From assembly GCA_016223165.1 (NCBI GenBank), contig JACRPO010000003.1, positions 434,001 to 498,000 of the forward strand: 64,000 nucleotides of DNA, read 5' to 3'. Below are positions 27,922-43,918 of this stretch, piece after piece. Each line of letters begins with the position of its first letter. The stretch's first letter is position 1. The notes under the pieces are model-generated. The model was not told where the DNA came from and ran no database searches. It saw only the letters and a list, made by a program, of their open reading frames with translations. Origin of the DNA: Burkholderiales bacterium. GTDB lineage: Bacteria > Pseudomonadota > Gammaproteobacteria > Burkholderiales > Burkholderiaceae_C. Made by a program: the position numbers and the translations under genes.

Positions 27922-29358
27922 ATGGTTTGCGACATGGCGACCCGCAGCGACATCCCCGCCCGGCTGGACCGCCTGCCGTGGTCGCGCTGGCACTGGCGCA
28001 TCGTCATCGCGCTGGGCGTGGCGTGGGTGCTCGACGGCCTCGAGGTGACGATCGTCGGCTCGGTCGGCAGCGTGCTCGAGCGCGGCGACACGCTGGCGCT
28101 GACCGCCACGCACGTCGGCTGGGCGGGCTCGCTCTACGTCGGCGGCGCGGTGCTCGGCGCGCTCGTGTTCGGGCGCCTCGCCGACCGGCTCGGGCGCAAG
28201 CGCCTGTTCCTGATGACGCTGGCGGTCTACATGGGCGCGACGGTGGCCACGGCGCTGTCCACCGGCTTCGTCTCGTTCGCGATCTGCCGCTTCGTCACCG
28301 GCGTGGGCATCGGCGGCGAGTACGCGGCCATCAACTCGGCCATCGACGAGCTGATTCCGGCGCGCGTGCGCGGCCGCGTCAACCTGGCCATCAACGGCAG
28401 CTTCTGGATCGGCGCGGCGCTGGGCGCGCTGATCAGCCTCGTGCTGCTCGACGAGCGCGTGCTCGGCCCGCAGCTCGGCTGGCGCGCCGGTTTCCTGCTC
28501 GGCGCCGTGCTGGCCGTGGCCATCCTGCTCGTGCGCCGGCACGTGCCCGAGAGCCCGCGCTGGCTGCTGGCACACGGCCGCGCCGAGGAGGCCGAGCGCA
28601 TCGTCGCCGACATCGAGCGCGCCGCCGCGGCCGAGCACGGCGCGCTGCCCGCGGCGCAGGGCGGCGTGCGCATGGGCAGCCGCGGCGCGCCGACGCTGGC
28701 CGAGGTGTGGCACGTCCTGTGGCGGCGCTACCGCGCGCGCAGCGGCGTCGTCCTCGCGCTCATGCTGTCGCAGGCGTTCTTCTACAACGCCATCTTCTTC
28801 ACCTACGCGCTCGTGCTGACGCGCTTCCACGCCGTCCCGGAGGCGAAGGTGGGCCTGTACATCGTGCCCTTCGCCATCGGCAACGTGCTCGGGCCGCTGC
28901 TGCTCGGGCCGCTGTTCGACCGTGTCGGCCGGCGCAAGATGATCGCGGCCACCTACGCCGCCTCGGGCGTCACGCTCGCGCTCACCGGCTGGGGCTTCGT
29001 CGCCGGCGTGCTCGACGCCACGACGCAGACGCTGGCCTGGTCGGCGGTGTTCTTCCTCGCCTCGGCTGCGGCGAGCTCGGCCTACCTCACGGTGAGCGAG
29101 GTCTTCCCGCTCGAGATGCGGGCCCTGGCCATCTCCATCTTCTACGCGCTGGGCACTGGCGCCGGCGGCTTCGCGGCGCCGGCGTTGTTCGGCGCGCTCA
29201 TCGAGACCGGCAGCCGCGCCAACGTCTTCATGGGCTACGCGCTCGGCGCGGCGCTCGTCGTGGGCGCCGCGCTCGTCGCCTGGCGCTGGGCGGTCGACGC
29301 CGAGTGCAAGCCGCTCGAAGAAGTGGCGCCGCCGCTCGGGGCCGCGGACGGAGACTAG
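27922..29358 (+). CDS. MFS transporter (sugar/metabolite:H+ symporter type)
   Basis: 478 residues, 12 predicted membrane helices. Signatures: WVLDGLEVTIVGSVGSVLE in helix 1, GRLADRLGRKR between helices 2 and 3, VTGVGIGGEYAAINSAIDE in helix 4, VPESPRWLLAHGR after helix 6 and GPLFDRVGRRKM between helices 8 and 9. This pattern is the SP/MHS branch of the major facilitator superfamily, transporting sugars or organic acids. The ATG at 27934 is an alternative start; neither has a clear Shine-Dalgarno. Confidence 0.88.
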   Translation: MVCDMATRSDIPARLDRLPWSRWHWRIVIALGVAWVLDGLEVTIVGSVGSVLERGDTLALTATHVGWAGSLYVGGAVLGALVFGRLADRLGRKRLFLMTLAVYMGATVATALSTGFVSFAICRFVTGVGIGGEYAAINSAIDELIPARVRGRVNLAINGSFWIGAALGALISLVLLDERVLGPQLGWRAGFLLGAVLAVAILLVRRHVPESPRWLLAHGRAEEAERIVADIERAAAAEHGALPAAQGGVRMGSRGAPTLAEVWHVLWRRYRARSGVVLALMLSQAFFYNAIFFTYALVLTRFHAVPEAKVGLYIVPFAIGNVLGPLLLGPLFDRVGRRKMIAATYAASGVTLALTGWGFVAGVLDATTQTLAWSAVFFLASAAASSAYLTVSEVFPLEMRALAISIFYALGTGAGGFAAPALFGALIETGSRANVFMGYALGAALVVGAALVAWRWAVDAECKPLEEVAPPLGAADGD

Positions 29359-29432
29359 CCGCCCGCAGCGCCGGCGCGGCGCGCACCTCAGGCGCTCTTC
29401 AAGCGCACCTCGCGGCGCAACGGCCGCCAAAG

Positions 29433-29645
29433 TCAGCAGCGCTGGCGATGGCCGATCACGCCGCCGGCCACGGCACCCCCTACGGTGCCGGCCGTGCTGC
29501 CGTCACTCAATACCGAACCGGCAACCCCGCCGATCGTGGCGCCGACGGCGGTGTCTCGTTCGCACTCGCTGAGGCTCGCGCAACCCGACAGCGACGCCAG
29601 CGCAAGCGCTGTCAAGGCGATCAAATAGCGTCGTATCGCTGACAT
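29433..29645 (-). CDS. OsmB-like glycine-zipper lipoprotein
   Basis: 70 residues. Hydrophobic signal with lipobox LSGC (Cys22), then a glycine-zipper segment AVGATIGGVAGSVL and TVGGAVAGGVIG. The size and order match OsmB-type small outer-membrane lipoproteins of osmotic or envelope stress. The C terminus is short (GHRQRC). Confidence 0.85.
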   Translation of the reverse strand: MSAIRRYLIALTALALASLSGCASLSECERDTAVGATIGGVAGSVLSDGSTAGTVGGAVAGGVIGHRQRC

Positions 29646-29786
29646 GGCCTTTCTCCAACGTCCGGGATGGACGCCCCATGCTGCGACAGGCGCGCCCGCG
29701 CGTCACGTCAGCCGGCGCGGATGACGAGCGTCGGACAACTCCGACAGGCGGGCGCGGCGGCGCTCCGCGCGCAGGGGCGAACGCCG

Positions 29787-30179
29787 TCAGCCGCCGCTGG
29801 GGGCGGGCCTGGCCGCGGCGCGCTGCGCGCGCTCGGTCGCCTTGGCCTGGGCCTTGCAGGCCCGTTGCTGTTCCGCGTCGGCCTGGTCTTCGCACTTCTC
29901 CTTGGCCACGTCGTACTCGGCCTCGGCCTTGGCCATGGCGAGCGCGACACGGTCGCGGTCGCTCTGCGTAGCCCTGAACTTGAGCTCGGCCCTGGCGACC
30001 TTCTCCTTGGCCTTCGCTTCGGCCTGGCAGACGTCCTTGGCGTTGCCCTTCATCGGCTCGCAGGCCGCCCGGTCGGACTTGGCCTGCGCCGCGATGGCCT
30101 CGAGCTCGGCCTTCTGCGCGTAACCCGTCGAGAGGGCCAGCAGGCTGGCGAGCAGCAGTGATGTCTTCAACGCTTGCAT
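29787..30179 (-). CDS. Exported Ala/Lys/Glu-rich helical protein
   Basis: 130 residues from the ATG at 30179 with AAGGAG upstream. Signal peptide KTSLLLASLLALSTGYAQ, then a highly charged, alanine-rich helical body (AEAKAKEKVARAELKFRA, AKAEAEYDVAKEKCED) with three or four cysteines that could pair. Resembles small periplasmic proteins common in Burkholderiales; no function known to me. Confidence 0.75.
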   Translation of the reverse strand: MQALKTSLLLASLLALSTGYAQKAELEAIAAQAKSDRAACEPMKGNAKDVCQAEAKAKEKVARAELKFRATQSDRDRVALAMAKAEAEYDVAKEKCEDQADAEQQRACKAQAKATERAQRAAARPAPSGG

Positions 30180-30268
30180 TGCCCACTCCTTATGAGCAGT
30201 GAGGGGAAGCGCAAGTGTGGGCGGCCGCCGCCGCGTGCGCGGTGGGACGGCGCCTCTCGCCGTCGTAG

Positions 30269-33664
<3,396 letters not shown>

Positions 33665-33736
33665 GTTGCGTGTGCTCGGCGCGTCGGCTGCTGGCCGGCC
33701 GCCGGGCGCATGCTATGCTGCCGCCCATCCATCATG

Positions 33737-33752
33737 ATATGGGTGCCCATAT
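33737..33752. promoter_or_regulatory. Inverted repeat at the antitoxin start, likely autoregulatory operator
   Basis: ATATGGGTGCCCATAT: 7-base arms separated by TG, running into the antitoxin ATG at 33751. Type II antitoxin complexes usually repress through such repeats. Confidence 0.65.
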
Positions 33753-33999
33753 GAAGACCACGATCGACATCGCCGACAGCCTCCTCGCCGAGGCCAAGCA
33801 GGTCGCCGCGGCCCGCGACACCACGGTGCGTGCCCTCGTCGAGGCCGGCTTGCGCCAGGTGCTGCAAGAGCAGCGCTCGCGCAGCGCGCCGTTCAAGTTG
33901 CGCCGCGCCTCCATCAAGGGCAAGGGGCTGCGCGGCGAGCTGCAGGGCGCGGCCTGGGAACGGCTGCGCGATCTGGCCTACGAGGGCCGCGGCGGGTGA
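33751..33999 (+). CDS. VapB-type antitoxin
   Basis: 82 residues. [20 protein letters not shown] is the ribbon-helix-helix start of VapB/DUF2191-type antitoxins, followed by a basic C-terminal segment ([16 protein letters not shown]) that would wrap the toxin. An in-frame ATG at 33739 would add four residues. The stop overlaps the toxin GTG by four bases, the standard coupled toxin-antitoxin arrangement. Confidence 0.85.
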   Translation: MKTTIDIADSLLAEAKQVAAARDTTVRALVEAGLRQVLQEQRSRSAPFKLRRASIKGKGLRGELQGAAWERLRDLAYEGRGG

Positions 34000-34433
34000 T
34001 CGCCTTCGACACCAACCTGCTCGTCTATGCGCACCGGGAGGATTCGCCCTTCCACGAAGCCGCCTACGAGTGCGTCAGGCAAGGCGCCGAGGCCCGCGCG
34101 CCGTGGGCACTGCCATGGCCTTGTCTGCACGAGTTCTTCGCCATCGTCACGCACCCGCGCATCTACGACCCCGCCACGCCACCGGCCAAGGCCATTGCGC
34201 AGATCGACGCCTGGCTGGCCAGCCCGAGCGTCGTGCTGCTGGCGGAGTCGGCCACGCACTGGGAGGCGTTGCGCCCATTGCTCAGCACCGCCAAGGTGGC
34301 CGGGCCGGCGGTGCACGACGCGCGCATCGCGGCGCTCTGCCTGCAGCACGGGGTGCGTGAGCTGTGGTCGGCCGATCGGGACTTCGGGCGTTTCGCCGCG
34401 CTTCGCGTCGTCAACCCGCTCGTAAGGCCGTAA
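33996..34433 (+). CDS. VapC-type PIN-domain toxin ribonuclease
   Basis: 145 residues from a GTG overlapping the antitoxin stop. PIN acidic residues are in place: Asp5 ([11 protein letters not shown]), Glu46 (CLHEFFAI), Asp108 ([10 protein letters not shown]) and Asp127/Asp129 ([10 protein letters not shown]). It would cleave RNA, typically a tRNA or rRNA loop, when free of antitoxin. The target is unknown. Confidence 0.88.
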   Translation: MIAFDTNLLVYAHREDSPFHEAAYECVRQGAEARAPWALPWPCLHEFFAIVTHPRIYDPATPPAKAIAQIDAWLASPSVVLLAESATHWEALRPLLSTAKVAGPAVHDARIAALCLQHGVRELWSADRDFGRFAALRVVNPLVRP

Positions 34434-34444
34434 CGCCAGCGCCA

Positions 34445-38902
<4,458 letters not shown>

Positions 38903-39043
38903 TCAAGTCTCCTGCGGTGGACAGGGGGTTGAACGTGGGAGGCTGGGGAGTGGGGTTAAGGAAATTGGGGTGGGTTGTGCGACGTAGTCTTCATGTTGCA
39001 TTTTGACGGTACTCGTTGACGCTTACTGCGCTATTCCAACAGA

Positions 39044-39679
39044 ATGCACGCCATGCCCTCTGCCTTGCCCGCCGACAAGAACGGCCACGAGCATCAACTC
39101 CTGCGCCTGGCGCGCAAACGCAAGCTCCTGCGCGCGCGCGACGTGGCGGCCAGGGGGCTACCCACCATCGCGCTGACACGCCTGGTGCAGGCCGGCAAAC
39201 TCGAACGCGTGGCTCGTGGGCTCTACGGCCTGCCCGGTGCAGCGCCGAGCGAGCACCGGTCGCTCGCCGAAGTTGCCCTCCGCGTGCCCAAGGGTGTGGT
39301 CTGCCTGCTCTCGGCACTGCGATTCCACGAGATCGGAACGCAGGCGCCTTTCGAGGTCTGGCTCGCCATCCCCAACCGCGTCGCGCCGCCCCGCATCGAG
39401 AAGCCGGCGATCCGTGTCGTGCGCATGTCCGACGACGCTCTGGCCGAGGGTCTTCGCCGCACGCGCATCGACGGTGTCGAGGTCCCCGTTTTCAACCCGG
39501 CGCGAACCGTCGTGGACTGTTTCAGGTTCCGCAACAAGATCGGTCTCGACGTGGCCCTCGAAGCGCTGCGCGATGGTTGGAGCAAACGCAAGTTCAAACT
39601 GGATGAGCTTTGGCACCACGCGACGCGCCAACGCGTGGCCACGGTGATGCGACCCTACATCGAGGCGATCACGGCATGA
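39044..39679 (+). CDS. AbiEi-family antitoxin
   Basis: 211 residues. N-terminal winged-helix region (LLRARDVAARGLPTIALTRL, LERVARGLYGLPG) followed by the AbiEi C-terminal domain (VCLLSALRFHEIGTQAPFEVWLAIP, PVFNPARTVVDCFRFRNKIG, MRPYIEAI). The N-terminal part represses the operon and the C-terminal part blocks the nucleotidyltransferase toxin. Its stop overlaps the next start (ATGA). The cassette is less GC-rich than the genes on either side. Confidence 0.9.
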   Translation: MHAMPSALPADKNGHEHQLLRLARKRKLLRARDVAARGLPTIALTRLVQAGKLERVARGLYGLPGAAPSEHRSLAEVALRVPKGVVCLLSALRFHEIGTQAPFEVWLAIPNRVAPPRIEKPAIRVVRMSDDALAEGLRRTRIDGVEVPVFNPARTVVDCFRFRNKIGLDVALEALRDGWSKRKFKLDELWHHATRQRVATVMRPYIEAITA

Positions 39680-40527
39680 CGGCGAACCGTGCGGCGTCGA
39701 TACGCGCCCGGCTCAAGCAGCACGCGGATACCACCAAGCAGGACTTCAACCTCGTCCTGACGCGCTACGGTCTGGAACGGCTCCTGTACCGGCTCTCGAT
39801 CTCAGAGCACGCACCGAACTTCTTGCTCAAAGGCGCGCTGCTCTTCCAGCTCTGGTACGGCGACGAACACCGCCCGACCCGCGACGCCGACCTTCTGGGA
39901 TTCGGGCCGGATGACGTGCCGACCCTCGTGGCGGTCTTCCGATCGGTCAGCGGAATTGCCGTGAACGACGGCATCGCGTTCGATCTCGACTCGATCTCCG
40001 GCGCGCAGATCCGCAAGGATGCCAGCTACGGCGGCGTGCGCATCGATCTGCGAGCCACCCTGGATCGAGCACGCATTGCACTGCAGGTCGACATCGGCTT
40101 TGGCGATGCGGTGACACCGCAACCGCAACCCATTGACTACCCCACCTTGCTCGCCGATGTCCCGGCGCCGAAGCTTCGGGCGTACCCGAAGGCCACGGTG
40201 GTGGCCGAGAAGCTGCACGCCGTCTCGATCCTCGGCATGACCAACAGCAGGATGAAGGACTTCTTCGATCTCTGGGTGCTGCTGCGCGACCAGACCTTGC
40301 AGGGCGGCGAAGTCCAGCAAGCGATCGAGGCGACGTTTGCTCGCCGACAAACCGCGCTGCCTGACCCGCTGCCTGTCGGTCTGAGCGACGCCTTCGCGAA
40401 CGACGGCGCCAAGCAACTGCAGTGGCGGGCATTCCTCAGGCGCAATCGGCTCGATGCGCTGGGACTGGCAGCCGTGCTCCTCGAAATCCGAACGCGGCTC
40501 CAGGCCTGGGGTTTTCCAGGCCCATGA
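39676..40527 (+). CDS. AbiEii/AbiGii nucleotidyltransferase toxin
   Basis: 283 residues starting inside the antitoxin stop. The nucleotidyltransferase core is visible: FLLKGALLFQLWYGDEHRPTRDADLLGFG (KGA loop and D-x-D), with VVAEKLHAVSILGMTNSRMKDFFDL, the conserved lysine and RxKDxxDL motif of the family. AbiEii toxins transfer nucleotides to tRNA or other targets and can abort phage infection. All catalytic positions look intact. Confidence 0.92.
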   Translation: MTANRAASIRARLKQHADTTKQDFNLVLTRYGLERLLYRLSISEHAPNFLLKGALLFQLWYGDEHRPTRDADLLGFGPDDVPTLVAVFRSVSGIAVNDGIAFDLDSISGAQIRKDASYGGVRIDLRATLDRARIALQVDIGFGDAVTPQPQPIDYPTLLADVPAPKLRAYPKATVVAEKLHAVSILGMTNSRMKDFFDLWVLLRDQTLQGGEVQQAIEATFARRQTALPDPLPVGLSDAFANDGAKQLQWRAFLRRNRLDALGLAAVLLEIRTRLQAWGFPGP

Positions 40528-40546
40528 CCGAGATGCTTTGCGACGG

Positions 40547-40590
40547 GGCAGCTCCACGCCGTCGACCGTGATCACCGCCGAGAGCACCTT
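40547..40590 (+). repeat. 44-bp direct repeat, copy 2 (after the AbiE pair)
   Basis: Copy of 38178-38221 (41/44). It is a stranded piece of the alpha-2-macroglobulin coding sequence and directly abuts the AlbA_2 remnant. Confidence 0.9.
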
Positions 40591-40986
40591 TTTTCAGGTC
40601 TATCCCAGCCCAAGCCGGCCCCACTACCTCAAGGCCGCCGGTGCCACGGCCGGCGCCTATGTCCGCGTCGGTTCGACCAACCGGCGCGCGGATGACGAGC
40701 TGGTGGCCGAGCTGCGGCGTGCGACCTTGGGAAAGTCGTCGATGAACAGGCGATGCCCGAGCTCGACTCTGAAGCGGTCGACTTCCGAGTGGCTTCAGAG
40801 TGCTTTGCGCCGGTGCGCAAGCTCAGGCGCGGCGACATGGAGACTTTGCGCCTTCTCGGGCCGCATCAGGCCCGCAAGATCCGAAGCGGCGCTACTTCAA
40901 GGCAACGCAGGGTTGAAGCGTCGCTGACGAAGGAACGCTTCGCGCTGCCGACGCTCGACGGGACGCTGCGCGCCGACATCGAGTGA
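40591..40986 (+). pseudogene. Remnant of an AlbA_2 (Schlafen-like) ATP-binding/DNA-binding protein
   Basis: FFQVYPSPSRPHYLKAAG and AYVRVGSTNRRADDELVAEL match the AlbA_2 domain that heads RecG-like regulators. A frameshift near 40730 moves the match to DEQAMPELDSEAVDF, ASECFAPVRKLRRGDMETL in the next frame, after which homology fades near 40880. Both the start and most of the C-terminal part are missing. Confidence 0.65.
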
Positions 40987-41023
40987 TCAGCGCACGGCTG
41001 GCAACGGCCGACGGGCCGGGTCC

Positions 41024-41893
41024 TCACGGGGCCGCAGCCGCTTCGCAGCGCTCGAGGAGCCGAGGCGCACCCAGGCGCTCGGTCCATTCAGCGAAGCGTT
41101 CCGTCGGTCCTCGCCAGAGCAGCTGCTCGACGCTGTCGAACAGCGGTGCGTCGCGGCGCAGCGTGGCAAGGCGCTTGAACAGCAGCGCCTGCTCCAGGCG
41201 TTCTCCTTCGAGCACGGAGGGCGGAAAGGACTCGATCGGCCCGTGCCGGTTCAACAGGCGCGCCGCTCCGACGGCCCCGATGCCGGCGATGCCGGGGTAG
41301 CCGTCCTGGGGGTCGCCCACCAGCGCGAGATAGTCCGGAATCAGCGCCGGCTCGACACCGAACTTCTCGCGCACGCCCGCGGCACCGCGAATGGTCTTGC
41401 TCTTGCGGTCGACCTGCACCACGCGATCGCCTTCGACACATTGGGCGAGATCCTTGTCGGGCGTCCAGATGCCGACCTTCTGCACCTGCGGGTCTGCGGC
41501 GGCCAGGTGCGCCGCAGAGGCCAGCGCATCATCCGCCTCGAGCTCTGTCATGGGCCAGACAGTGACGCCCATCGCGCCCAGCGCTTCTTCGAGAGGGTGG
41601 AACTGCGCCCACAGGGCCGGCTCGATGCCCTCGCCGGTCTTGTAGCCGGGCCACAGGCGATTGCGAAACGACTCGATGACGTGATCGGTGGCGACGCCGA
41701 CGTGCTTCTCGCCCTTCTCGAGAATCTCCAGCACGCTCTGCAGCACGCCCACCACCGCGGCGAAGGGCCGGTCCTCCCCCTGGTTGAATCGACGCTGGCC
41801 ATAGAAGTGCCGGAAGAGCTCGTAGGTGCCGTCGATCAGATGGACCACCGTGGCGCGGTCAGGGTCGGATGTCGATGCGCTTCGTGTGCCCAT
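41024..41893 (-). CDS. Stand-alone PolI-type 5'-3' exonuclease/flap nuclease
   Basis: 289 residues from the ATG at 41893. FEN-family motifs: HLIDGTYELFRHFYG, ATDHVIESFRNRLWPGYKTG, TELEADDALASAAHLAA, IWTPDKDLAQCV and the helix-hairpin-helix region LVGDPQDGYPGIAGIGAVGAARLL. The acidic metal ligands are conserved. There is no polymerase domain, so it is an ExoIX-like or accessory flap nuclease in addition to polA elsewhere. Confidence 0.88.
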   Translation of the reverse strand: MGTRSASTSDPDRATVVHLIDGTYELFRHFYGQRRFNQGEDRPFAAVVGVLQSVLEILEKGEKHVGVATDHVIESFRNRLWPGYKTGEGIEPALWAQFHPLEEALGAMGVTVWPMTELEADDALASAAHLAAADPQVQKVGIWTPDKDLAQCVEGDRVVQVDRKSKTIRGAAGVREKFGVEPALIPDYLALVGDPQDGYPGIAGIGAVGAARLLNRHGPIESFPPSVLEGERLEQALLFKRLATLRRDAPLFDSVEQLLWRGPTERFAEWTERLGAPRLLERCEAAAAP

Positions 41894-41945
41894 GGCGGGA
41901 GCGTACCCTGTGCGTTGGGACCGAGCATGACCCGGGAGCAACGCG

Positions 41946-42329
41946 ATGTCGATTGAACTGAACCACACCATCGTTCACGCCCGCGACCCGCACGCGTCGG
42001 CGACGTTTCTGAGCGAGATGCTGGGCCGTGCGGCGCCGGTCCGCTTCGGCCCGTTCTGGGACGTCGAGCTCGACAACCACGTGACGCTGGCCTTCATCCG
42101 CGCCGACGAGCACCTGACCATCGAGCACTACGCCTTCCTCGTGAGCGAGGAAGAGTTCGACCGCATCTTCGAACGCATCGAGGCGCGTGCACTGCCGTAC
42201 TGGGCCGACCCGGCGCATCAGCAGCCGGGCCGCATCAACCACCACGACGGCGGGCGCGGCGTTTACTGGAACGACCCGGACGGCCACTACCTCGAGATCA
42301 TCACGCGGCCCTACGGCAGCGGCGGGTGA
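41946..42329 (+). CDS. VOC-family (glyoxalase/dioxygenase fold) protein
   Basis: 127 residues. Two beta-alpha-beta-beta-beta modules: ELNHTIVHARDPHASATFLSEMLG and TIEHYAFLVSEEEFDRIF, ending in VYWNDPDGHYLEIITRPYG, the standard C-terminal motif with the metal-binding Glu. Substrate unknown. It is divergent from the nuclease gene. Confidence 0.88.
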   Translation: MSIELNHTIVHARDPHASATFLSEMLGRAAPVRFGPFWDVELDNHVTLAFIRADEHLTIEHYAFLVSEEEFDRIFERIEARALPYWADPAHQQPGRINHHDGGRGVYWNDPDGHYLEIITRPYGSGG

Positions 42330-42339
42330 AGGTGGTGCG

Positions 42340-42567
42340 TCAAACCGGCCTGGCGGAGGGCGGCTGCGGTTCGCTCGTGCTGCCACCGCTGCTGCGCAGC
42401 CGCCAATCGCTGCCGCAACGGCGCGGGCGGCGGAAGAAAAGGGCCACGCCGAGTGCGATCAGCAACAGCGGGCCGATGAGGTGGAACATGCCGACGGGGA
42501 TGAGGCCAAGGTACTTGGCGACGCCGAGCGAGCCGATGACGATGAGGGCGATGGGGAAGATTCTCAT
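42340..42567 (-). CDS. Small membrane protein with two LiaF-type helices (paralogue 1)
   Basis: 75 residues from the ATG at 42567. MRIFPIALIVIGSLGVAKYLGLIP and FHLIGPLLLIALGVALFF form two helices typical of the LiaI/LiaF-like membrane domain, followed by a basic tail. The N-terminal half closely resembles the neighbour at 42622-43014 (MRVLPLALIAIGVFGVLKHFGLI), so the two are tandem paralogues. Confidence 0.75.
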   Translation of the reverse strand: MRIFPIALIVIGSLGVAKYLGLIPVGMFHLIGPLLLIALGVALFFRRPRRCGSDWRLRSSGGSTSEPQPPSARPV

Positions 42568-42621
42568 GATGTGCTCCGAGTTGATCCGAGGGGTTGGTGT
42601 GAAAGGCTGACGCAGCAATCT

Positions 42622-43014
42622 TCAGCGTTGCTCACCAGGCGTCGGTGGTTGAGCTGGTGGCTTCGGGGGCGGGCCACCACTGGCAGAGGCCGGTGCGGAT
42701 GGATCGGCAGCAGCGCCATCAGCGCCGCCATGAGACTGCCACTGCCGCATTCCGGCGCGAAAACGCTCGCGCTCTTCTTCGCTCAGGTTGGCCCAGCCCG
42801 GGCCAAAGTGGCGGTGCATGCGCCGCTCCCAGCGGTCTTGCATGCGTTCATGCATGTCCCCGCGCCAACGTGGGCCACGCGCAAGCAGGGCCACGCCGAC
42901 GCCGATGAGAAGCAAGGGCCAGAACAAGTGCAAGAACGCGTGGTCGATGAGGCCAAAGTGCTTGAGCACCCCGAATACGCCAATGGCGATGAGGGCAAGC
43001 GGAAGAACTCGCAT
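42622..43014 (-). CDS. Small membrane protein with two LiaF-type helices and a charged tail (paralogue 2)
   Basis: 130 residues. Two membrane helices as in its neighbour, then a polar part (MHERMQDRWERRMHRHFG, LSEEERERFRAGM) resembling heavy-metal-sensing or Spy-like helices, and a proline-rich C terminus. It lies 44 bases after the sigma factor gene on the same strand, so it is likely part of that operon and may act as sensor or anti-sigma-like partner (inference). Confidence 0.75.
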   Translation of the reverse strand: MRVLPLALIAIGVFGVLKHFGLIDHAFLHLFWPLLLIGVGVALLARGPRWRGDMHERMQDRWERRMHRHFGPGWANLSEEERERFRAGMRQWQSHGGADGAAADPSAPASASGGPPPKPPAQPPTPGEQR

Positions 43015-43058
43015 GGTTCACTCCAAGGAGAAGGGAGAAGGGCCGGGGCGCGCAGGCG

Positions 43059-43592
43059 CTAGACGATGAGGTCGCCGTATTCGGCGTGCAGCTGCGCGCG
43101 CAGGGCGAGCACGGCGTAGCGCTTGCGCGCGAGCAACGTGTTCTGCGGCACGCGCCATGACGCGGACATCTCGGCGAACGAAAGGCCTTCGATCTCGTGC
43201 GCCACGAACACGTCGCGTTGCTCCGGCGGCAGCGTTTGCAGCGCGGCTTGTATGGAACCGAGCAACACCGAACGGGCATAGGCCGCATCAGGCCCTGCGG
43301 CGGGGTCGGGCAGGTTCTCTTCGAGCCAGCTGCGGCCGTCTTCATCATCGGCGGACGGAAGGGGCTCCTCCTTCTTCTTGCGCGCGCGGTCGATGATGCG
43401 GTTCCTGGCCACTCGAAAGAGCCACGCGCCGGCTTGCTCGATGGCATCGGTGGCGGCGTAGAACTCGAACAACACGTCCTGCAGGATGTCCTCGGCCTCT
43501 GCGGCATCGCGCACCTGGCCGCGGATGAAGTTGCCCAGCCGCGAGCGCTCACGCTTGACGATTTCGGTGAAGCGCGTGGCGTTGGCAGGCAT
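43059..43592 (-). CDS. ECF-type RNA polymerase sigma factor
   Basis: 177 residues from the ATG at 43592 (43634 and 43703 are longer alternatives). Region 2: FIRGQVRDAAEAEDILQDVL, AGAWLFRVARNRIIDRAR; region 4: LQTLPPEQRDVFVAHEIEGLSF with the recognition helix AEMSASWRVPQNTLLARK. No conventional anti-sigma (zinc-binding or ZAS) gene follows, only two small membrane proteins. Confidence 0.88.
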   Translation of the reverse strand: MPANATRFTEIVKRERSRLGNFIRGQVRDAAEAEDILQDVLFEFYAATDAIEQAGAWLFRVARNRIIDRARKKKEEPLPSADDEDGRSWLEENLPDPAAGPDAAYARSVLLGSIQAALQTLPPEQRDVFVAHEIEGLSFAEMSASWRVPQNTLLARKRYAVLALRAQLHAEYGDLIV

Positions 43593-43848
43593 GGCGAAGT
43601 GGGCTGACGGGGGCAGGCCGGCGGCGGCGTCCATGCCAGGTAGACGAATGAGCGCCGGAAATATTGTGTTGCCGGGGGTGGGCTCCAAGCCCAACCCTGA
43701 CAAGTCCGGAGCGCTCAGCGCGCGATCGGGCTGCGCATCGAGCGGGCACGCCGCCGCCGCGGCGAGGCCGGGTCGTCATCCCGGGGGTGCGTGCGCACCA
43801 CAATGCGCGGCGGCCGTGTCTCGCGCCGGGTGCGCGGGCGGCCATCGG

Positions 43849-43884
43849 TTCGGCCTTGCTTTCGGCCATGCGTTCGGCCATTCG
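43849..43884. repeat. Three 12-bp TTCGGCC repeats in the sigma/RCC1 intergenic region
   Basis: TTCGGCC occurs at 43849, 43861 and 43873, an exact 12-base period, between the divergent sigma factor gene and the RCC1 lipoprotein gene. The rest of this 326-base gap holds no gene I can support. Confidence 0.6.
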
Positions 43885-43918
43885 CCTTGTGTCGCGTACC
43901 TGTGTTCCGGAGGTGCCC

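Noticed and set aside
39802..40587. Reverse-strand frame starting MLSAVITVDG over the AbiEii gene
   Set aside because: Only its first 15 residues are meaningful, and they come from the 44-bp macroglobulin copy; the rest is antisense of AbiEii.
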